Source of the DNA: Aquimarina mytili
GTDB lineage: Bacteria; Bacteroidota; Bacteroidia; Flavobacteriales; Flavobacteriaceae
Direction of reading: 5' to 3'
Assembly (NCBI RefSeq): GCF_016735115.1
Contig: NZ_JAERQJ010000001.1
Location: forward strand, 62,001-126,000
DNA: 64,000 bases
The position numbers and the translations under genes are program-made. Shown piece after piece: positions 16,729 to 25,279 of the stretch; within the stretch, counting starts at the first letter, position 1, and every line of letters starts with the position of its first letter. The notes below the pieces were generated by a model. It did no database searches. It had not been told where the DNA came from and was given only the letters and a program-made list of their open reading frames with translations.

Positions 16729-17501
16729 TGGATACACTAAAAATTGCAGATAAAGAATTCTCTTCAAGATTGTTTACAGGTACAGGAAAGTTTAGTTCTT
16801 CTCAAGTGATGAGAGATACATTGCTTACTTCAGAAAGTGAATTAATAACAGTAGCCCTAAAACGTGTTGATGTCCATAATGAGAATGATGATATATTGAC
16901 CCATTTAGATCATCCAAGAATTAATTTATTGCCAAATACATCTGGTGTTCGTGATGCTAAGGAAGCCGTCTTTGCGGCTCAATTGGCAAGAGAAGCTTTA
17001 GAAACAAATTGGATAAAACTAGAGGTTCATCCAGATCCCAAATACTTATTACCTGATCCAATAGAAACTCTCAAAGCCGCAGAAAAGTTAGTGAAACTAG
17101 GGTTTGTAGTAATGCCCTATATCCATGCAGATCCTGTTTTATGTAAACGATTAGAAGAAGTTGGAGTACAATGTGTTATGCCATTAGGAGCACCTATCGG
17201 AAGTAATAAGGGATTAAAAACATTAGAGTTTTTAGAAATTATAATAGATCAAAGTAATGTCCCTGTTATTGTTGATGCCGGTATAGGTAGTCCTTCACAT
17301 GCGGCAAATGCGATGGAGATTGGGGCAGATGCAGTGTTAGTAAATACAGCTATTGCAGTATCGCAACAGCCCGTTGCAATGGCAGAAGCGTTTAAAATGG
17401 CAGTTGAAGCAGGTAGATTAGCGTATAATGCAAAGTTAGCACCTGTAAAACAACATGCAGAGGCAAGTAGTCCGTTGACAAGTTTTTTAACACAAGGCTA
17501 A
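16728..17501 (+). CDS. thiG: Thiazole synthase ThiG
   Basis: A 257-aa TIM-barrel enzyme that builds the thiazole phosphate from deoxyxylulose phosphate, dehydroglycine and ThiS-thiocarboxylate. Family features are FTGTGKFSS near the N-terminus, [11 protein letters not shown] with the Schiff-base lysine region, [20 protein letters not shown], and [32 protein letters not shown] near 182-214. It follows thiE directly. The next gene, thiH, supplies the dehydroglycine. Assignment is secure. Confidence 0.97.
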   Translation: MDTLKIADKEFSSRLFTGTGKFSSSQVMRDTLLTSESELITVALKRVDVHNENDDILTHLDHPRINLLPNTSGVRDAKEAVFAAQLAREALETNWIKLEVHPDPKYLLPDPIETLKAAEKLVKLGFVVMPYIHADPVLCKRLEEVGVQCVMPLGAPIGSNKGLKTLEFLEIIIDQSNVPVIVDAGIGSPSHAANAMEIGADAVLVNTAIAVSQQPVAMAEAFKMAVEAGRLAYNAKLAPVKQHAEASSPLTSFLTQG

Positions 17502-17576
17502 AAAAGGTAATGGGGTTTCAGGTCTCAGGTTTCAATGCATACTTAAAGTATAGAATTTGGATAATAATTATAAAAA

Positions 17577-18689
17577 ATGAAATCCTTCAAAAACATATTT
17601 GATCAATATAATTGGGATGATACATTATCTAGTATTTTCTCTAAAACAGAAGACGATGTTGTTAGAGCATTGCATAAACCCAAAAGAAATCTTGAAGATT
17701 TTAAAGCGTTAATTTCTCCTGCTGCAAAACCATTTTTAGAGCAAATGGCAAGCTTAAGTAGTCAGATTACTAAAAAGCGATTTGGTAATACTATGCAAAT
17801 GTATGCGCCAATGTATTTGAGTAATGAATGTCAAAATATTTGTACCTATTGTGGCTTTAGTATAACCAATAAAATTCCAAGAAGAACATTAACAAATCAA
17901 GAGATTTTAAAAGAGGTAGATTTCTTAAAATCAAAAGGATATGATCATATTCTACTGGTTACTGGTGAGGCCAATAAAACTGTTGGCACGGACTATATTA
18001 ATAACGCAATACAACTCATACAATCAAAATTTGCAAATATAACCATAGAAGTGCAGCCACTGGATCAACCAGACTACGAAATATTAAAAGAAAGTGGTCT
18101 CTATGCTGTACTGGTATATCAAGAAACCTATCATAGACAAGAATATAAAAAGCATCATCCTAAAGGGAAAAAATCAAATTTTGATTATAGATTAGAAACT
18201 CCAGATAGATTGGGTCGCGCAGGAATTCATAAAATAGGATTGGGAGCTCTTTTTGGATTAGAAGATTGGCGGGCAGATAGCTTCTTTACGGCATTACATT
18301 TGCAATACCTGCAAAAAACTTATTGGAAAACAAAATATTCAATCTCTTTCCCGAGATTAAGACCTCACAGTGGAGGATTAGAACCAAAGGTAGCCATGAC
18401 AGACTCAGATTTGGTACAACTAATTTGTGCTTACAGATTATTGGATGAAGATGTAGAACTATCTATTTCTACCAGAGAAAGCGAAGTGTTTAGAGAGCAT
18501 ATTATTAATTTAGGAATTACTTCAATTAGTGCAGAATCCAAAACAAATCCAGGTGGATATGTTGTAGAACCACAATCCCTGGAACAGTTCGAAATTTCTG
18601 ACGAACGATCTACAGAAGAGATAGTGAAAATGTTAAAAAATAAGGGTTTGGATGTAGTATGGAAAGATTGGGCTTACAATTGGCAATAA
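17577..18689 (+). CDS. thiH: 2-iminoacetate synthase ThiH (tyrosine lyase)
   Basis: Radical SAM enzyme that cleaves tyrosine to dehydroglycine (2-iminoacetate) and p-cresol for thiazole formation. It is 370 aa with the cluster motif C-x3-C-x2-C as CQNICTYC, Cys85, Cys89 and Cys92, followed by GFSITNKIPRRTL. Later blocks VLVYQETYH, HKIGLGALFGLEDWR and FPRLRPHSG fit ThiH. The use of ThiH rather than glycine oxidase ThiO is usual for this lineage. It is the last recognised thi gene; the next gene is on the other strand. Confidence 0.97.
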   Translation: MKSFKNIFDQYNWDDTLSSIFSKTEDDVVRALHKPKRNLEDFKALISPAAKPFLEQMASLSSQITKKRFGNTMQMYAPMYLSNECQNICTYCGFSITNKIPRRTLTNQEILKEVDFLKSKGYDHILLVTGEANKTVGTDYINNAIQLIQSKFANITIEVQPLDQPDYEILKESGLYAVLVYQETYHRQEYKKHHPKGKKSNFDYRLETPDRLGRAGIHKIGLGALFGLEDWRADSFFTALHLQYLQKTYWKTKYSISFPRLRPHSGGLEPKVAMTDSDLVQLICAYRLLDEDVELSISTRESEVFREHIINLGITSISAESKTNPGGYVVEPQSLEQFEISDERSTEEIVKMLKNKGLDVVWKDWAYNWQ

Positions 18690-18716
18690 AACTTAATATA
18701 AAAAGATAAAAACAGT

Positions 18717-19157
18717 TTAATTAGTCACAAATATCGTATTCCCTTCTTTTATAGCTTTATAAGGTAAAAGGGGTCTTCCTCCTGTACCCTTAATTTGTTG
18801 ACCCAATGAAGTAATTTCATATATATTTTCATTTCCATTGCAATTTGATGAAGCCCGTGAACCTTCAACCGTAAGATTTGAACAGGGAAGACTTGGGCTC
18901 AAATTAGGATCACTTAATTCATAAGCAAAAAACTGATCATTATTTTGATTATATATCACTACACCTTTTATTCCTCTTCCTTCAGTACGATCTTCAAAAA
19001 TACCTCCTGGTACCCTCAGGTTAACATATTGAGGTAAATTAAGGTTAATACTAAAGTTTACATTTACCGGTGTTAGGTTCGGATTATTAGGATTATCATC
19101 ATCACTCTTACAAGATGAAATCAGTAGAATTGAAAGTAAAAAAAAAGCCTTTTTCAT
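18717..19157 (-). CDS. Small lipoprotein, function unknown
   Basis: Predicted outer-membrane or periplasmic lipoprotein. The start chosen is ATG at 19157, giving MKKAFFLLSILLISSCKSDDD with a good lipobox (LISSC) and an acidic region after the cysteine. An upstream in-frame ATG at 19178 would put seven extra residues before the signal peptide and is less likely. The mature part (about 130 aa) has paired cysteines (LPCSNL, SNCNG) and the pattern of a Rieske-like small domain seen in flavobacterial lipoproteins, but I cannot identify iron ligands with confidence. It is convergent with the thi operon end. Confidence 0.7.
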   Translation of the reverse strand: MKKAFFLLSILLISSCKSDDDNPNNPNLTPVNVNFSINLNLPQYVNLRVPGGIFEDRTEGRGIKGVVIYNQNNDQFFAYELSDPNLSPSLPCSNLTVEGSRASSNCNGNENIYEITSLGQQIKGTGGRPLLPYKAIKEGNTIFVTN

Positions 19158-19214
19158 AACATGAATATCTGTGACCAAATTACATAAATTTGTGGTCTTC
19201 CGTAAATTTTTTGT

Positions 19215-19222
19215 TATCTTTG
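19215..19222 (+). promoter_or_regulatory. -7 promoter box for greA
   Basis: TATCTTTG fits TAnnTTTG, with a TTTG at 19189-19192 about 22 bases ahead as a candidate -33 element. It lies 55 bases before the greA start. Confidence 0.65.
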
Positions 19223-19276
19223 GATAACTAATCCCATAGCTATGGGATTTTTTGTATTTATATAAACGATGAAGTT

Positions 19277-19753
19277 ATGAGCAAAGTATCTTATTACAGT
19301 GCAGAGGGGCTAAAAAATTTAAGAGACGAACTAAACCAATTAAAGGATATAGAACGTCCGAAAGCTTCTCAGGCGATAGCAGAAGCAAGAGATAAAGGAG
19401 ATTTAAGTGAAAATGCAGAATATGATGCTGCAAAAGAAGCCCAGGGGCTATTAGAAATGAGAATTTCTAAACTAGAAGAAACCCTTGCCAATGCCCGTTT
19501 AATAGATGAATCACAATTAGATACATCTAAAGTATTAATTCATTCTACGGTTAAGATTAAAAACCAAACCAATGGTGCCGAGATGACCTATAAATTGGTA
19601 GCACAAAGTGAAGCTGACCTAAAAACAGGGAAAATATCTGTAGATTCTCCAATTGGTAAAGGATTATTAGGTAAAAGTGTTGGCGAAATAGCCGAAATCC
19701 AAGTGCCTAATGGAGTTATGAAATTTGATGTCGTAGAAATTACCCGAGAATAA
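19277..19753 (+). CDS. greA: Transcription elongation factor GreA
   Basis: A 158-aa factor that stimulates cleavage of backtracked RNA in stalled RNA polymerase. The N-terminal coiled coil is seen (residues about 8-75), with the acidic tip region DKGDLSENAEYDAAKE near 40-55. The C-terminal FKBP-like domain ends SPIGKGLLGKSVGEIAEIQVPNG. Length and motifs are typical. A promoter box lies 55 bases upstream, and an unusually long perfect hairpin follows the gene. Confidence 0.96.
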   Translation: MSKVSYYSAEGLKNLRDELNQLKDIERPKASQAIAEARDKGDLSENAEYDAAKEAQGLLEMRISKLEETLANARLIDESQLDTSKVLIHSTVKIKNQTNGAEMTYKLVAQSEADLKTGKISVDSPIGKGLLGKSVGEIAEIQVPNGVMKFDVVEITRE

Positions 19754-19775
19754 AAGAGTTAATTTTTTTACAATA

Positions 19776-19815
19776 TATAAAAGCCTTTTTTGAATTTTCA
19801 AAAAAGGCTTTTATA
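19776..19815 (+). terminator. Terminator hairpin after greA with an 18-bp perfect stem
   Basis: Positions 19776-19793 and 19798-19815 are exact reverse complements with a four-base loop. The stem contains AAGCC/GGCTT and A/T runs on both sides, so it could stop transcription in either direction. It lies 65 bases before the HIT gene start at 19880. Confidence 0.85.
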
Positions 19816-19879
19816 TGGTTTTCACTTACAGATAAATAGAGTATATTTCGAATTCATAAACCGACTAAAAATTAACATA

Positions 19880-20269
19880 ATGCCTACCCTATTCACTAAA
19901 ATTATTAATGGTGAAATCCCATCTTACAAAATAGCTGAAGATGAGGACTTCTATGCTTTTTTGGATATTAATCCTAATGCAAAAGGCCATACCCTATGTA
20001 TTCCTAAAAAGGAAGAAGATAAAATATTTGATTTGGATGAAGATACATACTTAAAATTGATGAAGTTTTCTCGTAAAGTTGCAAAAGCTATTGAGAAAAC
20101 GGTTCCCTGTAAACGTGTTGGAATTGCTGTAGTAGGTCTTGAAGTTCCACATGTGCATGTTCATTTAATTCCATTGAATAATATGAGTGAAATGACTTTC
20201 CAGCATAAAGTTTCGTTGTCTAAAGAAGAATTTGAAGCTTTGGCGTCCAAGATTCAGTCGAATTTATAA
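19880..20269 (+). CDS. HIT family hydrolase (histidine triad nucleotide-binding protein)
   Basis: A 129-aa cytosolic protein that likely hydrolyses nucleotide phosphoramidates or dinucleoside polyphosphates. The histidine triad is HVHVHLIPL, residues 91-99, with the N-terminal block LFTKIINGEIPSYKIAED. The start is taken at 19880 (MPTLFTKI), matching the family N-terminus. A longer frame open from 19790 would begin inside the greA terminator and add 30 atypical residues. Three bases separate it from the thioesterase gene, so they probably form an operon. Confidence 0.94.
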   Translation: MPTLFTKIINGEIPSYKIAEDEDFYAFLDINPNAKGHTLCIPKKEEDKIFDLDEDTYLKLMKFSRKVAKAIEKTVPCKRVGIAVVGLEVPHVHVHLIPLNNMSEMTFQHKVSLSKEEFEALASKIQSNL

Positions 20270-20272
20270 TGT

Positions 20273-20683
20273 ATGGAAGATTCAGATTTTAAATTATCCC
20301 TAAAACTTCGGATTGATTGGAGTGAAATGGATACGTATCAGCATGTAAATAATGTAAATTTCATGAAATACATGCAAAGTGCCAGAGTGCAATTCTGGGA
20401 AGTTACCGGATTGTCAAAATTGTATACCGAAACCAAAAAGGGGCCGATGTTAGTTTCTACTAAATGCGATTTTAAACATCCATTATTTTTCCCGGGTAAT
20501 GTTTTGATCAAAACCAAGGTCGACTATATAAAAAATTCTAGTTTTGGACTACATCATAAATTATATAATGATAAAGGTATACTCTGTGCAGAAGGCTATG
20601 ATGTTGCTGTTTGTTTTGATTTCAATATTGACAAAACATTTAAGATCACAGATAATTTACGTGAGATAATGTTGCAATATTAG
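20273..20683 (+). CDS. Acyl-CoA thioesterase, hotdog fold (4-hydroxybenzoyl-CoA thioesterase type)
   Basis: A 136-aa single hotdog-domain protein. The family pattern RIDWSEMDTYQHVNNVNFMKYM (about residues 14-35) holds the likely catalytic Asp in DxxxHVNN, followed by ARVQFWE. Such proteins hydrolyse thioesters of CoA; the acyl chain is not known. It starts 3 bases after the HIT gene and ends 1 base before the convergent zinc-ribbon protein gene. Family is confident; substrate is unknown. Confidence 0.88.
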   Translation: MEDSDFKLSLKLRIDWSEMDTYQHVNNVNFMKYMQSARVQFWEVTGLSKLYTETKKGPMLVSTKCDFKHPLFFPGNVLIKTKVDYIKNSSFGLHHKLYNDKGILCAEGYDVAVCFDFNIDKTFKITDNLREIMLQY

Positions 20684-20684
20684 T

Positions 20685-21050
20685 TTAAGTATCGAGTCCT
20701 AAAAGATCTGGGTGATTTAGATATAAATATCCTGCGGCTACAACGATTAATAGTAATAAAAACAAGAGATAAAATAAGCCCGTAAACCGTATCGAAGAAG
20801 GCAGAGAGGTTATCGTTTTTTTGTGGTATTCATATACCCGTTCTATGTCTTGAGTCCATTGTCCCGGGAAAATTTGGTTTTCGCAGGTGTTACAGTTGAT
20901 ACTTTCGATTACATTTCCTTTAGTTTTGATTAAAAGTTTTGATTTTTGCTTCTTCTGTTTAAAAGATAGAATCATACCGTTGGTAGAATAACATTCTGGA
21001 CAATTATTATTTAACGCGGCTTCCTTAAGGATAATATATTCAGTTTTCAC
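20685..21050 (-). CDS. Zinc-ribbon protein with one C-terminal membrane segment, function unknown
   Basis: A 121-aa protein with two cysteine pairs, CPEC near residues 17-20 and CNTCENQ near 54-57, arranged as a zinc ribbon. A C-terminal hydrophobic stretch GLFYLLFLLLLIVVAAGYLYL lies near 90-110. It is probably anchored in the inner membrane with the zinc-ribbon part in the cytoplasm. It lies 45 bases downstream of an orphan sensor kinase on the same strand and may be co-transcribed with it. I do not recognise a named family. Confidence 0.65.
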   Translation of the reverse strand: MKTEYIILKEAALNNNCPECYSTNGMILSFKQKKQKSKLLIKTKGNVIESINCNTCENQIFPGQWTQDIERVYEYHKKTITSLPSSIRFTGLFYLLFLLLLIVVAAGYLYLNHPDLLGLDT

Positions 21051-21095
21051 TTTTTGAGATTTGATATCTACTATAACGTACTGAAAAAAATATTG

Positions 21096-22283
21096 TTATA
21101 CGTTAGCACCAGATTTACGAAATGTGATTTGAAAAGTAGTCCCCTTATCAATTTCTGATCGCAGCACTTTAATTTTTCCCAGATGATACTCTTCAATAAT
21201 TCTTTTTGCTAGTGATAAACCTAGTCCCCAACCACGACTCTTAGAAGTATATCCGGGTTCAAAGATTTTGGTAAACCTGCTTTTTGGAATACCTTTTCCA
21301 GTATCTTTAATTCTTATAAATACTCTTTTTGCGTCATCTATAAGGTCAATCTTTAGATCTCCTTTTCCTCGCATGGCATCAATTGCATTTTTTACCAGGT
21401 TTTCTATGGTCCAGCTATAGAGTTGCGGATTAATAGATACATAAATTGGTTTTTCAGGTAAATCAAGCGAAAAATTGATCAGTTTAGAGCTTCTGGATTG
21501 GAGATAGGTATAGGCATTTCTTGTTTCTTCAACAATGTCTACTTCTTCAAGATTTGGGATAGATCCGATTTTAGAAAAACGCTCTGTGATTACTTTTAAC
21601 CTTTCAATATCTTTTTCTATTTCTGTGATGTACTCTGGGTTTACATTTTCGGCTTTTAAAATCTCGTTCCATCCAACCAGCGAAGATAAAGGGGTTCCAA
21701 TTTGATGAGCAGTTTCTTTAGCCATACCCGCCCAGAGTTTATTTTGTTCGCTAGCTTTTGATGTGGTAAAAAAGAAATAAATCACTCCAATAAGTAAAAA
21801 GATGAGCAATGCTATGGCAATAGGATAATATTTTAATTTGTTTAATATATCCGAATTTCCGTAATAAATATATTGGAAAGTATCCTTTAGGTCCAGTTCT
21901 ATAGGTTTGTTTTCAGACTTTATCTTGTCTAAGTATGATCTTAGTTTCTGCTCATTATTAATAAGGCTTTCAGATAGGTTTTGGAAATAGCTGGGATCCG
22001 GTTTTCCATTAGAATCTCTAATAAAATCACCTTTAGAATCAGTAATAATGATAGGAATTGATCTGTTGGTTGAACCAATAATTATAGAAAGTTCCAGATA
22101 GTCATCAGATTGTTCACTATTTAAAGCCTTTTGTGATTGAGCCCATATTTCAATTTTGGTACGCTCATCATCTTTTAATCGCTGTAGAAATAATGAAGTG
22201 TTCCATAAAGCAAGAACAGTGATTACTATAACAGCTAAAACAATGAAATAGCTAGGAAAATTACGCTCATCAGAGAAATTCAT
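21096..22283 (-). CDS. Membrane sensor histidine kinase (no adjacent response regulator)
   Basis: A 395-aa inner-membrane kinase. Membrane segments at about 11-29 and 153-173 enclose a roughly 120-residue extracytoplasmic sensor region. The phospho-acceptor is His193 in KETAHQIGTPLSSLVGW, a form of the H-box common in Bacteroidota. The ATPase domain shows ENLVKNAIDAM, DTGKGIP and GWGLGLSLAKRI. No receiver-domain gene is next to it, so the partner is elsewhere. The downstream zinc-ribbon membrane protein is its only same-strand neighbour. Confidence 0.9.
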   Translation of the reverse strand: MNFSDERNFPSYFIVLAVIVITVLALWNTSLFLQRLKDDERTKIEIWAQSQKALNSEQSDDYLELSIIIGSTNRSIPIIITDSKGDFIRDSNGKPDPSYFQNLSESLINNEQKLRSYLDKIKSENKPIELDLKDTFQYIYYGNSDILNKLKYYPIAIALLIFLLIGVIYFFFTTSKASEQNKLWAGMAKETAHQIGTPLSSLVGWNEILKAENVNPEYITEIEKDIERLKVITERFSKIGSIPNLEEVDIVEETRNAYTYLQSRSSKLINFSLDLPEKPIYVSINPQLYSWTIENLVKNAIDAMRGKGDLKIDLIDDAKRVFIRIKDTGKGIPKSRFTKIFEPGYTSKSRGWGLGLSLAKRIIEEYHLGKIKVLRSEIDKGTTFQITFRKSGANV

Positions 22284-22393
22284 ACAAATCTGTTAACTAA
22301 ATCCTAAATATAAACGTTTTAAAACGATTTTATTGTTTATAAAATAGATTACTAAATCAAATTTTAACCATGATCAAGAGGCAAAAGTTTAGT

Positions 22394-22401
22394 TATCTTT
22401 G
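22394..22401 (+). promoter_or_regulatory. -7 promoter box for the flavin reductase gene
   Basis: TATCTTTG matches TAnnTTTG. The predicted transcript start near 22408 lies after the longer ORF start at 22399, which supports the ATG at 22420. Confidence 0.6.
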
Positions 22402-22419
22402 TTTAATATAAAACAAATT

Positions 22420-23292
22420 ATGATTACAATTGATCCTTCAGTGGTTTCTACAGGTAAATTGCATGGTCTAATGCTTGGCGCAATTGGTCCCAGGCCTATA
22501 GCTTTTGCTAGTACTGTAGACGCAAATGGCAATCCCAATTTATCGCCATTTAGTTTTTTTAATGTATTTAGCGCTAACCCTCCAATATTGATATTTTCTC
22601 CAGCTCGTAGGGTAAGAGATAATACGACTAAACACACACTTGAGAATGCTCAAACTACCAAAGAAGTAGTAATCAATATTGTAAATTATGATATTGTACA
22701 ACAGATGTCGTTGTCAAGCACAGAATACCCAGAAAATGTTAATGAATTTATAAAATCAGGGCTTACAATGGTGCCTTCAGAAAAAGTGAAAGCATATCGT
22801 GTTGGAGAATCACCTGTGCAATTTGAGTGTAAAGTAAATGATATAGTTCCAATGGGAAATGAAGGTGGAGCCGGAAATCTAATTATTTGTGAAGTATTAC
22901 TTATGCACATCAATGAAAATGTTATGGACCAAAATGACAGAATTGATCAGCATAAAATAGACCAGGTTGCTCGTATGGGAGGTAATTGGTATACTCGAGC
23001 CAATAAAGGAATGTTTGAAGTTCCAAAACCATTAAGCACCATAGGTATTGGTATAGATGTATTGCCTGAAGAAATAAAAAACAGTACGATTTTTACTGGA
23101 AACGATTTAGGAAAGCTCGCTAATGTAGAAAGAATACCTGAAAATACAGCAGCTTTGGCGTTTGTTAATAAACATGATAATATTAAGGATAAAATTCAGC
23201 AAGCTAACCAGATAGAAATTCATAAATTTGCAAAGCAATATCTGGATCAGGATGATATAGATACTGCATGGAACATATTAGCAGCAAAATAA
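22420..23292 (+). CDS. Flavin reductase-like, FMN-binding protein
   Basis: A 290-aa protein of the flavoredoxin/flavin reductase group. It starts MITIDPSVVSTGKLHGLMLG at ATG 22420. The FMN-binding core shows AIGPRPIAFASTVDANGNPNL (about 21-41), SPFSFFNVFSANPPILIFSP (about 42-61) and later NEGGAGNLIICEV. It likely binds FMN and uses NAD(P)H, but the reaction is not defined by the sequence. A promoter box sits just ahead, and the DUF3127 gene follows after 12 bases. Confidence 0.87.
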   Translation: MITIDPSVVSTGKLHGLMLGAIGPRPIAFASTVDANGNPNLSPFSFFNVFSANPPILIFSPARRVRDNTTKHTLENAQTTKEVVINIVNYDIVQQMSLSSTEYPENVNEFIKSGLTMVPSEKVKAYRVGESPVQFECKVNDIVPMGNEGGAGNLIICEVLLMHINENVMDQNDRIDQHKIDQVARMGGNWYTRANKGMFEVPKPLSTIGIGIDVLPEEIKNSTIFTGNDLGKLANVERIPENTAALAFVNKHDNIKDKIQQANQIEIHKFAKQYLDQDDIDTAWNILAAK

Positions 23293-23304
23293 TAATACAA
23301 TACG

Positions 23305-23685
23305 ATGGAAGTACAAGGTAAAGTAAAGATGATCGGTGAGACCCAAACTTTTGGAAGCAACGGTTTTAGAAAGAGAGAAATTGTAGTCACTACTGAAGAG
23401 CAATATCCACAGCATATTATGGTAGAGTTCATTCAGGACAAATGTGATCTATTAAACACCTTTCAAGTAGGGCAAGATGTAAAAATTAGTATTAATTTAA
23501 GAGGACGTGAGTGGGTGAATCCACAAGGGGAAACAAAATATTTTAACTCAATTCAAGGCTGGAGAATAGAAAGTTTACAAGCTGTTTCTGCAGGAGCTGG
23601 AACACCACCGCCAACACCACCAGCAGATGCTTTCGAACCTGCAACTGATTTTTCTGAAGAAGAACATGATGATTTGCCATTTTAA
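23305..23685 (+). CDS. DUF3127 family protein
   Basis: A 126-aa protein with a compact all-beta domain, residues 1-95, and a proline/acid-rich tail (PPPTPPADAFEPATDFSEEEHDDLPF). The overall form, an OB-like core plus an acidic tail ending DDLPF, resembles single-stranded DNA-binding proteins, whose tails end in a similar D-D-x-P-F. This suggests a DNA-related role but does not prove it. It follows the flavin reductase gene by 12 bases and is followed by a terminator. Confidence 0.85.
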   Translation: MEVQGKVKMIGETQTFGSNGFRKREIVVTTEEQYPQHIMVEFIQDKCDLLNTFQVGQDVKISINLRGREWVNPQGETKYFNSIQGWRIESLQAVSAGAGTPPPTPPADAFEPATDFSEEEHDDLPF

Positions 23686-23724
23686 GGAAATAACAGTTAT
23701 TAATATAACACTAAGCTATCATAC

Positions 23725-23740
23725 TGAGCTTGTTGAAGTA
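23725..23740 (+). repeat. Possible degenerate flavobacterial repeat (TGAGCTTGTTGAAGTA)
   Basis: The 11-mer GCTTGTTGAAG occurs here at 23728-23738 and again at 12692-12702 between thiS and thiC. It resembles the CTGAGCTTGTCGAAG repeat core that I recall from other flavobacterial intergenic regions. Two short copies in the window are weak evidence. Confidence 0.3.
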
Positions 23741-23759
23741 TTGACGAAGTGTTAAAGTA

Positions 23760-23790
23760 AAAAGTCCGATACTAAACTATCGGACTTTTC
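23760..23790 (+). terminator. Intrinsic terminator after the DUF3127 gene
   Basis: AAAAGTCCGATA (23760-23771) pairs with TATCGGACTTTT (23778-23789) around a six-base loop. T tracts are present on both sides, so it may act in both directions. Confidence 0.85.
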
Positions 23791-23944
23791 ATATTGTGGT
23801 TTTAGATTAACCTTTTAATAAAACTCAAAAAAGCAATGATGAACAAAATTTATCTTAAAAGGTTTTAACAAATATTGCGATTTTTTTGGTCAATTCAAAC
23901 AACTGATTGATATTTAACGTTGTAGAAATAGTATTAACCATATT

Positions 23945-24583
23945 TTGTTTATTCTTACAGACTCCATACAATTTCCTGATGTTGCCTACGCTGATATGGA
24001 TGGGTTGTTAGCTATAGGTGGAGATTTATCCCAAGAAAGACTCTTGGAAGCATATCGTAACGGTATTTTTCCTTGGTACAATGAGGGTGAAGTGATTTTA
24101 TGGTTTAGCCCAGATCCTAGAATGGTCCTATTTCCATCAGAGTTGCATGTAAGTAAAAGTATGAGGCAACTTATTCGGAAGAATAAATTTGAAGTAACTT
24201 TTAATCAAGAGTTTTCAAGTGTAATAGATAATTGCGCCGCTATCAAGCGTTTGGAGCAAAATGGGACATGGATTACAAACGATATGCAAAAAGCCTATAA
24301 GAATCTTCATGAATTAGGGTATGCTATATCTGTTGAAGTTTGGGAGAATTCGAGGTTAGTAGGAGGATTGTACGGAGTATACTTAGCGGATAAAAATGTA
24401 TTTTGTGGAGAGAGCATGTTTTCAAAAGTGAGCAATGCATCAAAATATGGTTTTATTAAATTGGTGGAGTGGTTAAATGAAAAGGAAATAAAACTGATCG
24501 ATTGCCAGGTATATACAGAGCATTTGGCCAGTTTAGGGGCAAAGGAAATACCAAGGAAAACATTTTTAGAGTTTTTGAAATAA
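23945..24583 (+). CDS. aat: Leucyl/phenylalanyl-tRNA-protein transferase
   Basis: Adds Leu or Phe from charged tRNA to N-terminal Lys/Arg of proteins, marking them for ClpS/ClpAP degradation (N-degron pathway). The 212-aa protein shows FPDVAYADMDGLLAIGGDLS, RLLEAYRNGIFPWYNEGEVILWFSPDPRMVL near residues 30-60, and GGLYGVYLADKNVFCGESMF near 130-149. It begins with TTG at 23945. No in-frame ATG precedes it, and FILTDSIQFPDV matches the family N-terminus, so the rare start is believable. Confidence 0.93.
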   Translation: MFILTDSIQFPDVAYADMDGLLAIGGDLSQERLLEAYRNGIFPWYNEGEVILWFSPDPRMVLFPSELHVSKSMRQLIRKNKFEVTFNQEFSSVIDNCAAIKRLEQNGTWITNDMQKAYKNLHELGYAISVEVWENSRLVGGLYGVYLADKNVFCGESMFSKVSNASKYGFIKLVEWLNEKEIKLIDCQVYTEHLASLGAKEIPRKTFLEFLK

Positions 24584-24622
24584 ATAATATACATCTGGTT
24601 TGTATACTAAAATATATCTTTT

Positions 24623-25276
24623 ATGACCATTCATAATCTAGCGTTAGAAAATTCACTTTTGAATCAATTTGTACTTGAACTTAGAGACGTCGAGATGCAA
24701 AAAGATACCTTGCGATTTAGAAAAAACATTGAGCGCATTGGTGAGGTTTTAGGCTACGAATTAAGTAAAACGTTAGCGTATGAAACCAAAATGGTTCAAA
24801 CTCCTTTAGGAACCAAAAAAATGACAGTTCCAGAAAAAGAACTTGTTTTATGCTCTATTCTGCGGGCAGGGTTGCCGTTGCATCAAGGACTACTAAATTA
24901 TTTTGATAAAGCGGAGAATGCATTTATCTCAGCATATCGAGATCACAAAAATGATGATGATGATTTTGAAGTTGTAGTAAATTATTTGGCCGCTCCCTCA
25001 CTACAGAACAAGATTTTAATCTTGGCAGATCCAATGCTTGCTACAGGCAAAACTTTGGAGAATACATTTAAAGCTATGAAAAAACATGGCATACCTAAGC
25101 AGATACATATTGTATCGGTTATAGGTTCAAAACAAGGTGTAGCCTATGCAAAAGAGGTCTTTCCTGAAAATACGCACCTTTGGATCGCTGCTATTGATGA
25201 AGAATTAAGTAATCGAGGTTATATTATACCTGGTCTTGGAGATGCTGGGGATTTGTCTTATGGTATTAAACTATAG
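24623..25276 (+). CDS. upp: Uracil phosphoribosyltransferase
   Basis: Salvage enzyme that makes UMP from uracil and PRPP. At 217 aa it has the expected length. The PRPP-binding loop appears as LILADPMLATGKTLENT (about residues 132-148), and CSILRAGLPLHQGLLNYF near 73-90 matches the family. The uracil-binding end shows IIPGLGDAGDLSYG near 206-214. It follows aat by 39 bases on the same strand. Confidence 0.95.
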   Translation: MTIHNLALENSLLNQFVLELRDVEMQKDTLRFRKNIERIGEVLGYELSKTLAYETKMVQTPLGTKKMTVPEKELVLCSILRAGLPLHQGLLNYFDKAENAFISAYRDHKNDDDDFEVVVNYLAAPSLQNKILILADPMLATGKTLENTFKAMKKHGIPKQIHIVSVIGSKQGVAYAKEVFPENTHLWIAAIDEELSNRGYIIPGLGDAGDLSYGIKL

Positions 25277-25279
25277 AAA

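Noticed and set aside
19790-19879. N-terminal extension of the HIT protein
   Set aside because: It starts inside the greA terminator hairpin; the family N-terminus begins at 19880.
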